64,000 nucleotides of DNA, taken from positions 1,220,501 through 1,284,500 of the forward strand of contig NZ_CP022222.1 in assembly GCF_009930815.1 (NCBI RefSeq), in the 5' to 3' direction. Source of the stretch: Bradyrhizobium sp. CCBAU 051011 (GTDB lineage: Bacteria > Pseudomonadota > Alphaproteobacteria > Rhizobiales > Xanthobacteraceae). A program made the position numbers and the translations under genes. This document shows positions 24,709-33,945 of this stretch, in pieces. Numbering within the stretch: position 1 is the first letter of the stretch; every line of letters starts with the position of its first letter. The notes under the pieces are model-generated. The model made no database searches. It had not been told where the DNA came from and saw only the letters and a program-made list of their open reading frames with translations.

Positions 24709-26430
24709 ATGCGAAAGCCAAAGTCCTTCTTGCGCGTGTTCACCGATACCGGTCCTCTGGCCGTGCTGGCGGTTGTGATCGCGATGCTGGTCGGGATCGT
24801 GGGACCGGCTTCCGCGCAGTTTTTCAATTTCGGCGGCTTTGGCGGGCCGCCGCAGCGACAAGCGCCGCAGCGTGGCGGCGGCTGGTTCGGCGGCGATTTC
24901 TTTGCGCCATTTCAACAGCAGCAGCAGCCCCAGGCGCCGCGCCAGGATTTCTCCCGCGCGCCCGCACCCGCCAAGCGCGACACGGTGCCTGAACGTAACG
25001 TGCTGGTGCTGGGCGACGCCATGGCGGACTGGCTCGGCTATGGCCTGGAAGACGCCTATTCCGAACAGCCCGACATGGGCGTGATCCGCAAGCACAAGAC
25101 CGTCTCCGGCCTGATCAAGTATCAGCCGCGCGGAGAGCCCGCCGATTGGGCCGCCGCCGCGAAGGCCATCCTCGCGACCGAAAAGCCCGACGCCATCGTC
25201 GTCATGCTCGGCCTCAATGACCGCGTGGCGATCCGCGAGGCGGTTCCTGAGAAGAAGACCGACAAGAAGGAAGAGAAGAAGGACGCGCGCGGCAAGCCGG
25301 ACGCCAAGCCGGCGGACGCGAAGCCGAAGCCGGAAGGCTCGACCGACACCGCAAAACGCGAAGAAAAGCCGGTCGACGCCGAATTGTCGCCGGATGACGC
25401 CGACAACGACACGCCGCAAACAGGCCCCGAGAAGAGCGCGCGCTCGGGCGGCGGGGTCTACGAGTTTCGCGACGAGCGCTGGGTCGAACTCTACGCCAAG
25501 AAAATCGAAGAACTGATCGGCGTGCTGAAGTCCAAGGGTGTGCCGGTGCTGTGGGTCGGCCTGCCTGCGATCCGCGGACCAAAGGGAACGGCCGACATGC
25601 TGTTCCTCGATGCGCTCTATCGCGACGGCGCCGGCAAGGCCGGCATCACCTATGTCGATATCTGGGACGGCTTTGTCGATGAAGCGGGCCGCTTCCTGCA
25701 AAAGGGTCCCGACTTCGAAGGCCAGATCCGCCAGCTCCGTACAGCCGACGGCGTCTTCTTCACCAGGCCCGGCGCACGCAAACTCGCGCACTATGTCGAG
25801 CGCGAGGTGACGCGCCTGCTTGCCGCGCGCTCCGGACCGATCGCGGTGCCGATCGAGCCGACAACGCCGGAGGCCAGTGTCGCGCCCGGCCAGCCCGCGC
25901 CGCGTCCGTTGGCCGGACCGGTTATGCCGCTCGTCGCCTCCTCCGTCGGCACCGATCAGTTGCTGGGTGGCCCCGGCTCGCGTCCGGCGGCGGTCGATGC
26001 GCTCGCGGCGCGCACGCTGGTGAAGGGTGAAGCGTTGGCCGCGCCGGCCGGCCGTGCGGACGATTACGCCTGGCCCCGCCGGGAAATCGGCCGCGAGCAG
26101 GCCAAAGGCGATACGCCGGTAGCGGCCGCCTCGCCGGGCGGAACCGTGGCGGCAGTGCCCGGACAGAAGCAGCTCTTGCTTCCGCCGCCGCAGCAAACGC
26201 TGCAGCAGAGGAGACCGCCGCCCCCGCCACCGATGCAGATTCGGCCGGCGCAAAACAACGGGCCGTCGCTGCGCGATTTCTTCGGCGGCTTCGGCGCCGC
26301 ACCGCGCCAGCCCGAGCCGCCCCCCACAGCCGCGCCGCCGCGTGGACCGTTTGCTCCCCCCGGTGCGCCGCGCCCGCCGGGTAGTGTCGGACGATCGGCC
26401 GAAGTCCCACCTGGCAATTTCACGCGATAA
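24709..26430 (+). CDS. DUF459 SGNH-fold exported protein, catalytic Ser and His missing
   Basis: A 573-residue exported protein with a signal or anchor segment (about residues 14-37), a Gln/Pro-rich linker, a DUF459 SGNH-hydrolase domain (about 95-375) interrupted by a Lys/Asp/Pro-rich insert (about 180-250), and a Pro-rich disordered tail (about 380-573). The block I motif reads GDA instead of GDS (Ala104) and the DxxH motif reads DGVF (Phe350), while Gly-Leu-Asn170-Asp is kept. It is therefore probably not a classical hydrolase. The start ATG at 24709 fits the signal peptide better than TTG at 24649. Confidence 0.8.
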   Translation: MRKPKSFLRVFTDTGPLAVLAVVIAMLVGIVGPASAQFFNFGGFGGPPQRQAPQRGGGWFGGDFFAPFQQQQQPQAPRQDFSRAPAPAKRDTVPERNVLVLGDAMADWLGYGLEDAYSEQPDMGVIRKHKTVSGLIKYQPRGEPADWAAAAKAILATEKPDAIVVMLGLNDRVAIREAVPEKKTDKKEEKKDARGKPDAKPADAKPKPEGSTDTAKREEKPVDAELSPDDADNDTPQTGPEKSARSGGGVYEFRDERWVELYAKKIEELIGVLKSKGVPVLWVGLPAIRGPKGTADMLFLDALYRDGAGKAGITYVDIWDGFVDEAGRFLQKGPDFEGQIRQLRTADGVFFTRPGARKLAHYVEREVTRLLAARSGPIAVPIEPTTPEASVAPGQPAPRPLAGPVMPLVASSVGTDQLLGGPGSRPAAVDALAARTLVKGEALAAPAGRADDYAWPRREIGREQAKGDTPVAAASPGGTVAAVPGQKQLLLPPPQQTLQQRRPPPPPPMQIRPAQNNGPSLRDFFGGFGAAPRQPEPPPTAAPPRGPFAPPGAPRPPGSVGRSAEVPPGNFTR

Positions 26431-26435
26431 TCTAC

Positions 26436-26558
26436 GTCATGCCGGGGCGTCGCACAGCGACTCGCCCAGCAAACATATTCACATCGTGAGTGGGGATTTC
26501 CGGGCCTGCGCCAACGCGCATCCTTAGAGGATGCGCGAACTGCGTACCGGGCAATGAC
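26436..26558. repeat. intergenic repeat at a convergent junction
   Basis: Runs from GTCATGCCGGGGCGTCG to ACCGGGCAATGAC, with an inner GCGCATCC/GGATGCGC hairpin. It fills the gap between the DUF459 gene and the convergent CsbD-like gene. Confidence 0.6.
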
Positions 26559-26580
26559 GAACGGTTGGCTAAACGAGCGC

Positions 26581-26955
26581 TCAGCCGTAGTAGCGCCAGC
26601 GTGACGGCGGACGGCGTGGCGGGCGCGTCATCAACAGCGCCAGCGCAAATCCAATCCCGCCTGCGACCAAGAGCGCGCCGAGTGGATTTTCCTGCACGGT
26701 TTTCGCCACTGCCTTCTGACCGCTGCGAACGGTGTCGCCGCTGTTTTCATAAGCATCCTTGGCATAATTGACGGCAGCATCAGTAGCGTCGCGGGCGGCA
26801 TCCTTGGCCTGACCGTACAGATTTTGCACTGTACCGGCCGCCTCCCGTGCGCGGCCTTCGGCCTGCGTCTTGGCGTCGCCGGCCATGTCGCCGACCGTGC
26901 TTTCAACCTTACCCGCAAAATCCTTGGCCGAGCCGGCAATCCGATCCTTGTCCAT
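26581..26955 (-). CDS. CsbD-like stress protein with C-terminal membrane helix
   Basis: A 124-residue protein. The first part (MDKDRIAGSAKDFAGKVEST) matches the CsbD family of general stress proteins; a long Ala/Asp-rich helix follows, and the C-terminus carries ENPLGALLVAGGIGFALALL, the glycine-zipper-like membrane segment seen in DUF883/ElaB proteins. It looks like a fusion of CsbD and DUF883-type parts and is probably attached to the membrane under envelope or osmotic stress. The role is inferred from families only. Confidence 0.75.
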   Translation of the reverse strand: MDKDRIAGSAKDFAGKVESTVGDMAGDAKTQAEGRAREAAGTVQNLYGQAKDAARDATDAAVNYAKDAYENSGDTVRSGQKAVAKTVQENPLGALLVAGGIGFALALLMTRPPRRPPSRWRYYG

Positions 26956-27044
26956 CGCGGTTACTCCTGTTTTCAGAGGATGTAACCAGCGAGACCCGGT
27001 CGGGTTCCTGCCCGTTCGAAACGCCCTTGGTCACCGCACCGGGC

Positions 27045-27779
27045 TCACAAGATCAGCCCGCCATCGACCACGATGGTCTGGCCGATGATGTAGGACGCAA
27101 GCGGCGAGGCCAGGAACAGCGCGGCGCCGGCCATGTCGGCCGGCGTGCCGAGCCGCTTCAGCGGGATCCGCTCCAGCGCGCCTTCGAGGCGCTTCGGATT
27201 TGATGTCGTCGCCTTGGTCATCTTGGTGTCGACCAGTCCCGGCGCGATGCCGTTGACGCGGATGCCGTTCTCGGCCCATGCCTCGCCGAGCGTGCGCGTC
27301 AGCCCCACCGCACCGGTCTTCGAGGCGTTATAGGCCGGATTTCCCATGGTGGAGTGATAGGCAGCGGTGGAGCTAACGATGATGAGCGAGCCTTTGCTCG
27401 CGCTCAGCATCGTCTGAAATTTGGTCGCACATGCCATCAGGCTCATCAAATTGACCTCCAGCACCTTGCGAAAACCGTCCATCTCGAATTCGCCGCGCCG
27501 GTAGATCACCGCGCCTTGCGCGAGAACGAGTACATCGAGTTGCGCAAAGGACGGTTGGAAGGATTCAACGGCCTGCGCATCACTGACATCGAGCCGAAAA
27601 TAATCGAGCCCTTCGAGATGCGAGCCTTCGTCGGGCGAATAGTCGGTGGCGCTTTGACGCGTGCCGCAGACGGCGACGCGCGCGCCCTTGGCTCGGAACG
27701 CCTGCGCGATGCCGTTACCGATACCGCTGGAGCCGCCGATCACGAGCACCTGCTTGCCACTGAAATCGAGTTCGTTCAT
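27045..27779 (-). CDS. SDR family oxidoreductase
   Basis: Short-chain dehydrogenase/reductase of 244 residues. The cofactor motif is GGSSGIGNGIA, the usual NNAG is replaced by AQGA, and the catalytic Ser, Tyr and Lys lie in SSTAAYHSTMGNPAYNASKT. The C-terminus (ASYIIGQTIVVDGG) is the usual FabG-like end. ATG at 27779 has AAGGA eight bases upstream. It is divergent from another SDR gene, so the two may belong to one catabolic unit, but substrates are unknown. Confidence 0.85.
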   Translation of the reverse strand: MNELDFSGKQVLVIGGSSGIGNGIAQAFRAKGARVAVCGTRQSATDYSPDEGSHLEGLDYFRLDVSDAQAVESFQPSFAQLDVLVLAQGAVIYRRGEFEMDGFRKVLEVNLMSLMACATKFQTMLSASKGSLIIVSSTAAYHSTMGNPAYNASKTGAVGLTRTLGEAWAENGIRVNGIAPGLVDTKMTKATTSNPKRLEGALERIPLKRLGTPADMAGAALFLASPLASYIIGQTIVVDGGLIL

Positions 27780-28006
27780 CCCTGCGATCCTTCTTGTTGT
27801 GTGTTCTATTTCGAACCTTCGTCGAGGAATTCGACCATAGGAGTCTGGTCGCAATACCGCCCGTTTTGCTTGAGGCGCCGACGGATCTGCAGACCGCCAA
27901 TAGTGGTCACGTTCTCAGCTCGCTCGGCTTGGTTTGACCTGTCTGCGGATCGGTGCCAGCCTTGTCAATCCTGCAACGCGCCTTGCATCTCTGTCCGGAT
28001 CGCATC

Positions 28007-28786
28007 ATGTCAGATTTCAAACAGCTCAGCCGCTCGGTCAAAGGATTGACCGTTCTCGTCACCGGCGCCGCCAGCGGCATGGGCCGCGCCACCGCGCTGG
28101 TGTTCGCGGCCGAAGGCGCCAATGTCGCCGTCACCGATATCAATGCCGAGTCGACGCAGGCCGTCGCCGGCGAGATCGCGGCAAAGGGCGGTGCGGCGAA
28201 AGCGTGGGCACTGGATGTCGCCAATCCCGGCGATATCGCCAAGGTGGTCAACGACGTTGCCGCCCATTTCGGCTCGCTCGATATCGTCATCAACAATGCC
28301 GGCATCTCCGTTCGCGTGGCGATCGACGACGACGGTTATGAAGCAGCCTGGGACAGGGCGCTGGCCGTGATGCTGACCGCGCATCCGCGGATCATCCGGG
28401 CCGCGCTGCCGCATCTGCGCCGGTCGAAATGTCCGCGCATCGTCAATATCGCATCGACCGAGGCACTCGGCGCCACCGCACTGCACAGCCCCTACTCCGC
28501 CGCGAAAGGCGGCGTCACCAGCCTCACCCGCTCGCTCGCCGTCGAGCTCGGCCGCGAGGGCATCACCGTCAACTGCATCTGCCCGGGTCCGATCCGCACC
28601 GCGATCACCGAGCGGATTTCCGAAGAGCACAAGACGATCTACGCCAAGCGCCGCACCGCGCTGGGCCGCTACGGCGATCCTGAGGAAGTGGCACACATGA
28701 CGCTCAGCCTGTGCCTGCCGGCCGCCTCGTTCCTGACCGGCGCGGTGATCCCGGTCGACGGCGGGTTGATGGCGCGGAATGCGTAG
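28007..28786 (+). CDS. SDR family oxidoreductase, FabG-like
   Basis: Short-chain dehydrogenase/reductase of 259 residues with cofactor motif TGAASGMG, Asp in VTDIN suggesting NAD(H), NNAG, and catalytic residues in NIASTEALGATALHSPYSAA followed by Lys. The C-terminus ASFLTGAVIPVDGG is typical. ATG at 28007 is the family-like start. It is followed 100 bp later by a TauD-type dioxygenase on the same strand, which may be co-transcribed. Confidence 0.87.
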   Translation: MSDFKQLSRSVKGLTVLVTGAASGMGRATALVFAAEGANVAVTDINAESTQAVAGEIAAKGGAAKAWALDVANPGDIAKVVNDVAAHFGSLDIVINNAGISVRVAIDDDGYEAAWDRALAVMLTAHPRIIRAALPHLRRSKCPRIVNIASTEALGATALHSPYSAAKGGVTSLTRSLAVELGREGITVNCICPGPIRTAITERISEEHKTIYAKRRTALGRYGDPEEVAHMTLSLCLPAASFLTGAVIPVDGGLMARNA

Positions 28787-28885
28787 CGGGCATGCACCCG
28801 CAGCGTTGACTTGGACACGTCGGCGAGTAACTTTTCTCACAAACAGAGCGGGACAAACCGCCCGCCTGATCCTGGAGAAAACGCC

Positions 28886-29773
28886 ATGACGGTCACGATC
28901 CGGCAGCTTCATCCGCATTTTTTCGGCGAGGTTTCGGGCGTTGATCTACGCAACCCCCTGACGCCGCAGGAGGCGGCCGACATCGAAGCCGGCATGGACA
29001 AATATGCCGTACTGCTGTTCCGCAACCAGGACATCACGGACGAACAGCAACTGGCCTTTGCGCTGAATTTCGGCGAGCGCGAGAAAGCGCGCGGCGGCAC
29101 CATCACCAAGAAGGAAGACTACCGGCTGACCACGGGGCTGAACGACGTTTCCAATCTCGGCAAGGACGGCAAGCCGCTGCCGCGCGACAGCCGCACCCAT
29201 CTGTTCAATCTCGGAAACTGCCTGTGGCATTCCGACAGCTCGTTCCGCCCGATCCCGGCGAAGTTTTCGCTTTTGTCGGCGCGGGTGGTGAACCCCAAGG
29301 GCGGCAATACCGAATTCGCCGACATGCGCGCGGCCTATGACGCGCTCGACGACGAGACCAAGGCCGAGATCGAGGACCTGATCTGCGAGCACTCGCTGAT
29401 GTATTCGCGCGGCTCGCTCGGCTTCCTGGATTATAGCGACGAAGAGAAAGAGATGTTCAAGCCGGTGCTGCAGCGGCTGGTGCGGACGCACCCGGTGCAC
29501 CGCCGCAAGTCGCTGTATCTGTCATCGCATGCGGGCGCGATTCTGGGCATGAGCATGCCGGAGGCGCGGCTTTTGCTGCGCGACCTGACCGAGCACGCCA
29601 CGCAGCCGGAATTCGTCTACGTCCACAAATGGACCGTGCATGACCTCGTGATGTGGGACAACCGCCAGACCATGCACCGCGTGCGCCGCTACGACCAGTC
29701 GCAGCCGCGCGACATGCGCCGGGCGACCGTTGCCGGCACCGAACCGACGGTGCAGCAGCAGGCGGCGGAGTAG
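28886..29773 (+). CDS. TauD/TfdA-family Fe(II)/2-oxoglutarate dioxygenase
   Basis: Non-heme iron dioxygenase of 295 residues. The metal facial triad is His-x-Asp in LWHSDSS and the distal His in QTMHRVRRY; the 2-oxoglutarate-binding Arg lies in DMRRATVAG. The family oxidises small organosulfonates, aryloxyacids or sulfate esters; the exact substrate cannot be set. A link with sulfur scavenging is tempting given the cys locus 7 kb away but is not shown. ATG at 28886 has GGAG upstream. Confidence 0.87.
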   Translation: MTVTIRQLHPHFFGEVSGVDLRNPLTPQEAADIEAGMDKYAVLLFRNQDITDEQQLAFALNFGEREKARGGTITKKEDYRLTTGLNDVSNLGKDGKPLPRDSRTHLFNLGNCLWHSDSSFRPIPAKFSLLSARVVNPKGGNTEFADMRAAYDALDDETKAEIEDLICEHSLMYSRGSLGFLDYSDEEKEMFKPVLQRLVRTHPVHRRKSLYLSSHAGAILGMSMPEARLLLRDLTEHATQPEFVYVHKWTVHDLVMWDNRQTMHRVRRYDQSQPRDMRRATVAGTEPTVQQQAAE

Positions 29774-29794
29774 GTCTATCGACGCGCGCAGACT

Positions 29795-29878
29795 GTCATG
29801 CGCGGGCTTGACCCGCGCATCCATCACCTCCGCAAAAGCATCTTTTTGGATGGATTGCCGGGTCAAGCCGGCAATGAC
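29795..29878. repeat. intergenic repeat at a convergent junction, GTCATGC-CGGG family, copy 1
   Basis: GTCATGCGCGGGCTTGACCC and GGATTGCCGGGTCAAGCCGG form two nested hairpins (GCGCGGGC/GCCCGCGC-type and CCGG-type). It lies between the ends of the dioxygenase gene and yqgE. Confidence 0.7.
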
Positions 29879-29882
29879 GAAA

Positions 29883-30533
29883 TCAGGCGTGCCCGGCTTC
29901 GTTCGACAGCATGCCGGGGTCGATGCCGATCTTGCGCAGCGCGCGCTGGTATTTTTCTTCGACATCGTCGCCGAAGATCAGATCCGGATCGGCGTCGCAA
30001 TGCAGCCAGCCATTGTGCTGGATCTCGTTCTCGAGCTGGCCCGGCGCCCAGCCGGCATAGCCCAGCGCCAGGATGGCGTGCTTCGGCCCGGTGCCCTTGG
30101 CGATTGCCTTGAGAATGTCCACCGTCGCGGTCAGGCAGATGCCGTCGTCGATGTTCAGCGTCGCGTCCTTGATGAAGAAATCGCTCGAATGCAGCACGAA
30201 GCCGCGTCCGGTATCGACCGGCCCGCCTTTCAGCACCTGCATGGTCTCGGCGTTTTCCGGCAGCTTGATCTGGTCGGCTCTTTCGATGATGTCGAGCTGC
30301 ACCAGGAGGCCGGGAAAGTCGATGCTGCCGGCCGGACGGTTGACGATGATGCCCATCGCCCCTTCCGAGGAATGCGCACACATGTAGATGACGGAGCGCT
30401 CGAAGCGCGGATCGCCCATGACCGGCATGGCAATCAGCAGCCGGCCGTCCAGGTAACCGTCGCCGGGCGAATGATCGCCAAAGTCGGCAGATTTGCGGCG
30501 GACAGGCTTCGGTGTCTTGCCTTCAGGGCTCAT
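29883..30533 (-). CDS. YqgE/AlgH family protein (UPF0301)
   Basis: A 216-residue protein of the conserved YqgE/AlgH family, recognised from [20 protein letters not shown], the AMGIIVNRP stretch, [14 protein letters not shown] and [14 protein letters not shown]. Structures are known but the biochemical role is uncertain. ATG at 30533 is used; the frame opens two codons earlier at a TTG. Confidence 0.93.
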   Translation of the reverse strand: MSPEGKTPKPVRRKSADFGDHSPGDGYLDGRLLIAMPVMGDPRFERSVIYMCAHSSEGAMGIIVNRPAGSIDFPGLLVQLDIIERADQIKLPENAETMQVLKGGPVDTGRGFVLHSSDFFIKDATLNIDDGICLTATVDILKAIAKGTGPKHAILALGYAGWAPGQLENEIQHNGWLHCDADPDLIFGDDVEEKYQRALRKIGIDPGMLSNEAGHA

Positions 30534-30670
30534 CCGCAAAGGCCTTTCTCTTGCTGGCTCATATCCTGATATCGGGTACGGTTTCTGTCAATCAAGCTTC
30601 CGACACCATCGGGCAACCGATCACACGCAATTCAATGGTTTGCCTCGAAACTTGCCTGTAAAGACGTGCC

Positions 30671-31507
30671 ATGAGCGTCATAGTTCCCTTGCGCGCCGCA
30701 CTCGGCGTCGCCGCGTTATATGTCGCGTGTGCGACGTCGGAGGTTCGCGCCGAGGATGCTTCGCCATGGCAACGCGACGCGCATTCCGCGGTGCGGTTGC
30801 TGGCGGGTTCGCGCAGCGGCACGGTGCTGCTCGGCGGCGTCGCCATCCAGCTGCAGCCGGGATGGAAAACCTATTGGCGAACACCCGGCGATTCCGGTGT
30901 GCCGCCGCGCTTCGACTTCTCCAAATCCGACAATGTCGAAGCCGTGACCGTGCTGTGGCCGGCGCCGATGAAATTTGACGACGGCGCAGGCGGCACCGCA
31001 CTGGGATACAAGCAGCAGGTCGTGCTGCCGTTGCGGATCGTTGCCAAGAATGCCGACAAGCCGGTGACGCTGCGGGCCCACATCAGCTACGCGGTCTGCG
31101 ACAAGATCTGCATTCCCGTCGATGCCAATGCCGAGCTCGCATTTTCCAGCGTCGCAAGCACCGAGGACGGCAACCTGTCCGATGCGCTCAATACGGTGCC
31201 GAAGCCGGCCAATATCGGTGACCCCATTCCGCTGACCATCCGCGACGTCAAGCGCGAGGGAAAGAACAACGTGCTGGTCGATGTGACCGCCCCCGAGGCC
31301 AAGGAGGTCAGCCTGTTCGTCGAGGGTCCGACGCCCGACTGGGCACTGCCGGTTCCAAAGCTCGTCGGCAACAGCCCGCCCGGCGTCAAGCGCTTTGCCT
31401 TCGAACTCGACGGCCTGCCGCCCGGCGCCAGCCCGGACGGCGCCGCGCTGAAGCTGACGCTGGTCGGTGGCGACCGGGCCTACGAGTTCAACGTGAATCT
31501 GAATTGA
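30671..31507 (+). CDS. exported DsbD N-terminal-domain-like protein
   Basis: A 278-residue exported protein with a signal peptide (to about residue 27, SEVRA-ED) and a domain like the periplasmic N-terminal part of DsbD, including the pair Cys143-x3-Cys147 in AVCDKICIP. It lacks the membrane helices and the thioredoxin domain of full DsbD, so it would need a partner to receive electrons. It may hand reducing power to periplasmic proteins. It stands alone; a hairpin follows at 31644. Confidence 0.8.
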   Translation: MSVIVPLRAALGVAALYVACATSEVRAEDASPWQRDAHSAVRLLAGSRSGTVLLGGVAIQLQPGWKTYWRTPGDSGVPPRFDFSKSDNVEAVTVLWPAPMKFDDGAGGTALGYKQQVVLPLRIVAKNADKPVTLRAHISYAVCDKICIPVDANAELAFSSVASTEDGNLSDALNTVPKPANIGDPIPLTIRDVKREGKNNVLVDVTAPEAKEVSLFVEGPTPDWALPVPKLVGNSPPGVKRFAFELDGLPPGASPDGAALKLTLVGGDRAYEFNVNLN

Positions 31508-31643
31508 CGTCCGACGGCAATACGGGCGCAGCCTTCGCCACATCCTCCGCTGCCGTCCGTGCCATCAGCGGCGCGCAAGATACCATTGCTCGCCGAGGGC
31601 CAGCAGGCTTTTCCAAGCCAGTTCAGCGGGTGCTTTCGATCCG

Positions 31644-31670
31644 AGGAGAACCGGCCACGCCGGCTCTCCT
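31644..31670 (+). terminator. hairpin after the DsbD-like gene
   Basis: AGGAGAACCGGC and GCCGGCTCTCCT pair with one mismatch around a three-base loop; the tail TTGTGTG is only weakly T-rich, so termination is possible on both strands. Confidence 0.5.
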
Positions 31671-31686
31671 TTGTGTGATAAACACC

Positions 31687-31941
31687 CTAGCCTTTCTGCC
31701 CGCTTATCTGCTGGGCGCGCATATAGCTTTTGCAAGCACCTCGCATATCGCCCTTCGCCATAGCGGCATTTGCCGCGCCCATCTCCTTCATCATCGCCGC
31801 CTTACCAGGCGTGTCAGGCATAGCGTTGCTGGACGTGACGAGCTTGGCCATGTTCTCGCTCGTGCAAGCCATCGTCTTCGCAGAAGCCGGGCTGATGGCC
31901 AGCGCCGCGGCAACCGTTACACCGGTGATAAGCAGTTTCAT
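31687..31941 (-). CDS. small exported protein of unknown function
   Basis: An 84-residue protein with a clear signal peptide (MKLLITGVTVAAALAISPASA) and a mature part with two Cys (residues 26 and 69) and many Met, Ala and Lys residues (MMKEMGAANAAMAKGDMRGA). The mature part could form a disulfide-linked helical bundle. The family is not recognised; clean signal peptide and convergent placement support a real gene. Confidence 0.65.
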   Translation of the reverse strand: MKLLITGVTVAAALAISPASAKTMACTSENMAKLVTSSNAMPDTPGKAAMMKEMGAANAAMAKGDMRGACKSYMRAQQISGQKG

Positions 31942-32046
31942 TCTTTCCTCCCCGGCCGCACAATGCAGCCAAAGCTCAAAATTACGGAAAATCAGAAAAG
32001 TTCCCGCCAGCCCAGGGGACCAAGAGGCACCGACGCTCTATCGAAG

Positions 32047-32202
32047 TTACGAAACCGCCGATACTGCCTGCACGGCCGGCGGCGCCGTGCGGGCCGGTAT
32101 GGGATCGGGCGTCATGATGAGATACAGCGCGCCGGCCACCAGCATGACGGCAGCCACCGCCAATCCCAACAAGGCCAGAACCAGATCGCTTGGGTCATCC
32201 AT
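32047..32202 (-). CDS. small single-helix membrane protein
   Basis: A 51-residue protein with one long hydrophobic helix (LVLALLGLAVAAVMLVAGAL) and a Pro/Ala-rich tail. ATG at 32202 is chosen; the frame is open further upstream to 32301 but that part is basic, non-hydrophobic and covers a direct repeat. No strong ribosome binding site and no known family, so the call is tentative. Confidence 0.45.
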   Translation of the reverse strand: MDDPSDLVLALLGLAVAAVMLVAGALYLIMTPDPIPARTAPPAVQAVSAVS

Positions 32203-32572
32203 CTTGCGGGCGGTCGGATGGCAGCCATCGCCTTTGGCTATCCGCGCGAGCGCCTTGTATGAATAACGGCGGATCCGAAGACCTTTGGCTATCCGCGACA
32301 TGCGCCGTTGTGAACGGCGGGCGATGGCTCCGCGGCATTAAGCGACGGCCCGGCAGTTTTGTTCCTAATCGCTTCATCATTTGCGGTGTCGGCAATCAAA
32401 CGGCAGCAATTCCAGGGCCTGATCAGGTGGACGCCGAATTGCAGTTGCGCAAAGCCGCGTTCGGTATCGGTCCTTACGGCCCCCACCCAACCGAATCTTA
32501 ACGAATGGTTGATACATCCGGTCATCGCCGCCGCCTCGCGGCGCGTTTCGGGGATGCACCCTTGTGGCCGTG
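32203..32572. other. 370-bp gap before the flippase gene
   Basis: No gene supported. It contains a 16-base direct repeat, CCTTTGGCTATCCGCG, at about 32231 and 32282, 51 bp apart. The rest would carry the promoter of the flippase gene. Confidence 0.4.
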
Positions 32573-33934
32573 ATGGATACGCAATCCGCAACCGCTCCGC
32601 CAGCCGGCCTGATCGCGCGCCTGCGCGCGCTGCTCGGCGGCACGCATGAGGCCTCCGTCACGAAGCGGCTAGCCGGCACGATCTTCATCATCCGCGTGCT
32701 CAGCGCCGCACTCGCCTATCTCTCGCAGATCCTGCTGGCGCGCTGGATGGGCGGCTCGGATTACGGCGTCTATGTCTATGTCTGGACCTGGGTGCTGCTG
32801 CTCGGCAGCATGATGGATTTCGGCATTTCGGCGTCGGCCCAGAAGATCATTCCGGAATATCGTACCCGCGGCGAGCATGCCCTGCTGCGCGGCTTTCTCT
32901 CCGGCAGCCGCTGGATGACGTTCATCGTTTCCTCGATCGTCTCGCTGCTGCTGGCGGGCGTGGTGAAGGGATTGTCGCCGTGGATCGACGCCAACGCGAT
33001 CGTTCCGCTTTATGTCGGCTGCCTGACGCTGCCGGCCTTCGTCGTCGCCAACACCCAGGACGGCATCGCCCGTTCGCACGACTGGATGCAGCTCGGCCTG
33101 ATGCCGCAATTCATCGTGCGGCAATCGCTGATTATCGGCTTGACCGCCGGCGCCGTCGTGCTCGGCTTCAATCTCGGCGCCACCGCCGCGATGTGTGCGA
33201 GCGCCGCGGCGGTATGGATTGCGATGATCGGCCAGATGATCGTGCTGAACCGCAAGCTCGGCAACCATGTCGAGCCTGGCGCCAGGGCCTATGATTTCCG
33301 CGGCTGGCTCGCCGTCTCGCTGCCCATCCTGATGGTCGAAAGTTTTTACCTGCTGCTGTCCTACACCGACGTGCTGGTGCTGCAGCAATTCCGCTCCTCG
33401 GAAGAAGTCGGCATCTACTTCGCCGTGGTGAAGACGCTGGCGCTGGTCTCCTTCATTCATTATGCGATGGCGGCAACGACGGCGCATCGCTTTGCCGAAT
33501 ATCACGCGCAAGGCGATAAGGCGCGCCTGGCGGCCTATGTGGCGCACGCCATCCAGTGGACGTTCTGGCCGTCGCTGGCCGCGACCATCGCGCTATTGGC
33601 ATTCGGTAAGCCGCTGTTGTGGCTGTTCGGCCCGCAATTCGTGGTCGGCTACGACATCATGTTCATTGCCGCGATTGGACTTTTGGTGCGCGCCGCCATC
33701 GGCCCGGTCGAGCGGTTGCTCAACATGCTCGGCCATCAGCACATCTGCGCGCTGGCCTATGCGCTGGCCTTTGTCATGAACGTCGTGCTCTGCGTCGCCC
33801 TGGTACCGCGCTTCGGCGGCCACGGCGCGGCAGCCGCGACCTCGATCTCGCTGGCGTTCGAAACGGTGCTGTTGTTCTGGATCGTGCGCCGGCGGCTCGG
33901 ATTGCACGTGCTGGCTTTCGGGAAGCACGGCTGA
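32573..33934 (+). CDS. Wzx-like polysaccharide flippase (MOP superfamily)
   Basis: An integral membrane protein of 453 residues with about 12-14 hydrophobic helices and the pattern of the polysaccharide_synt/Wzx branch of the MOP superfamily (AGTIFIIRVLSAALAYLSQI at the start, then LLARWMGGSDYGVYVYVW). It probably flips lipid-linked sugar units across the inner membrane. No glycosyltransferases lie beside it, so the glycan is unknown. GTG codons at 32564 and 32570 are alternative starts; no clear ribosome binding site. Confidence 0.85.
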   Translation: MDTQSATAPPAGLIARLRALLGGTHEASVTKRLAGTIFIIRVLSAALAYLSQILLARWMGGSDYGVYVYVWTWVLLLGSMMDFGISASAQKIIPEYRTRGEHALLRGFLSGSRWMTFIVSSIVSLLLAGVVKGLSPWIDANAIVPLYVGCLTLPAFVVANTQDGIARSHDWMQLGLMPQFIVRQSLIIGLTAGAVVLGFNLGATAAMCASAAAVWIAMIGQMIVLNRKLGNHVEPGARAYDFRGWLAVSLPILMVESFYLLLSYTDVLVLQQFRSSEEVGIYFAVVKTLALVSFIHYAMAATTAHRFAEYHAQGDKARLAAYVAHAIQWTFWPSLAATIALLAFGKPLLWLFGPQFVVGYDIMFIAAIGLLVRAAIGPVERLLNMLGHQHICALAYALAFVMNVVLCVALVPRFGGHGAAAATSISLAFETVLLFWIVRRRLGLHVLAFGKHG

Positions 33935-33945
33935 GCCACTTCTTG

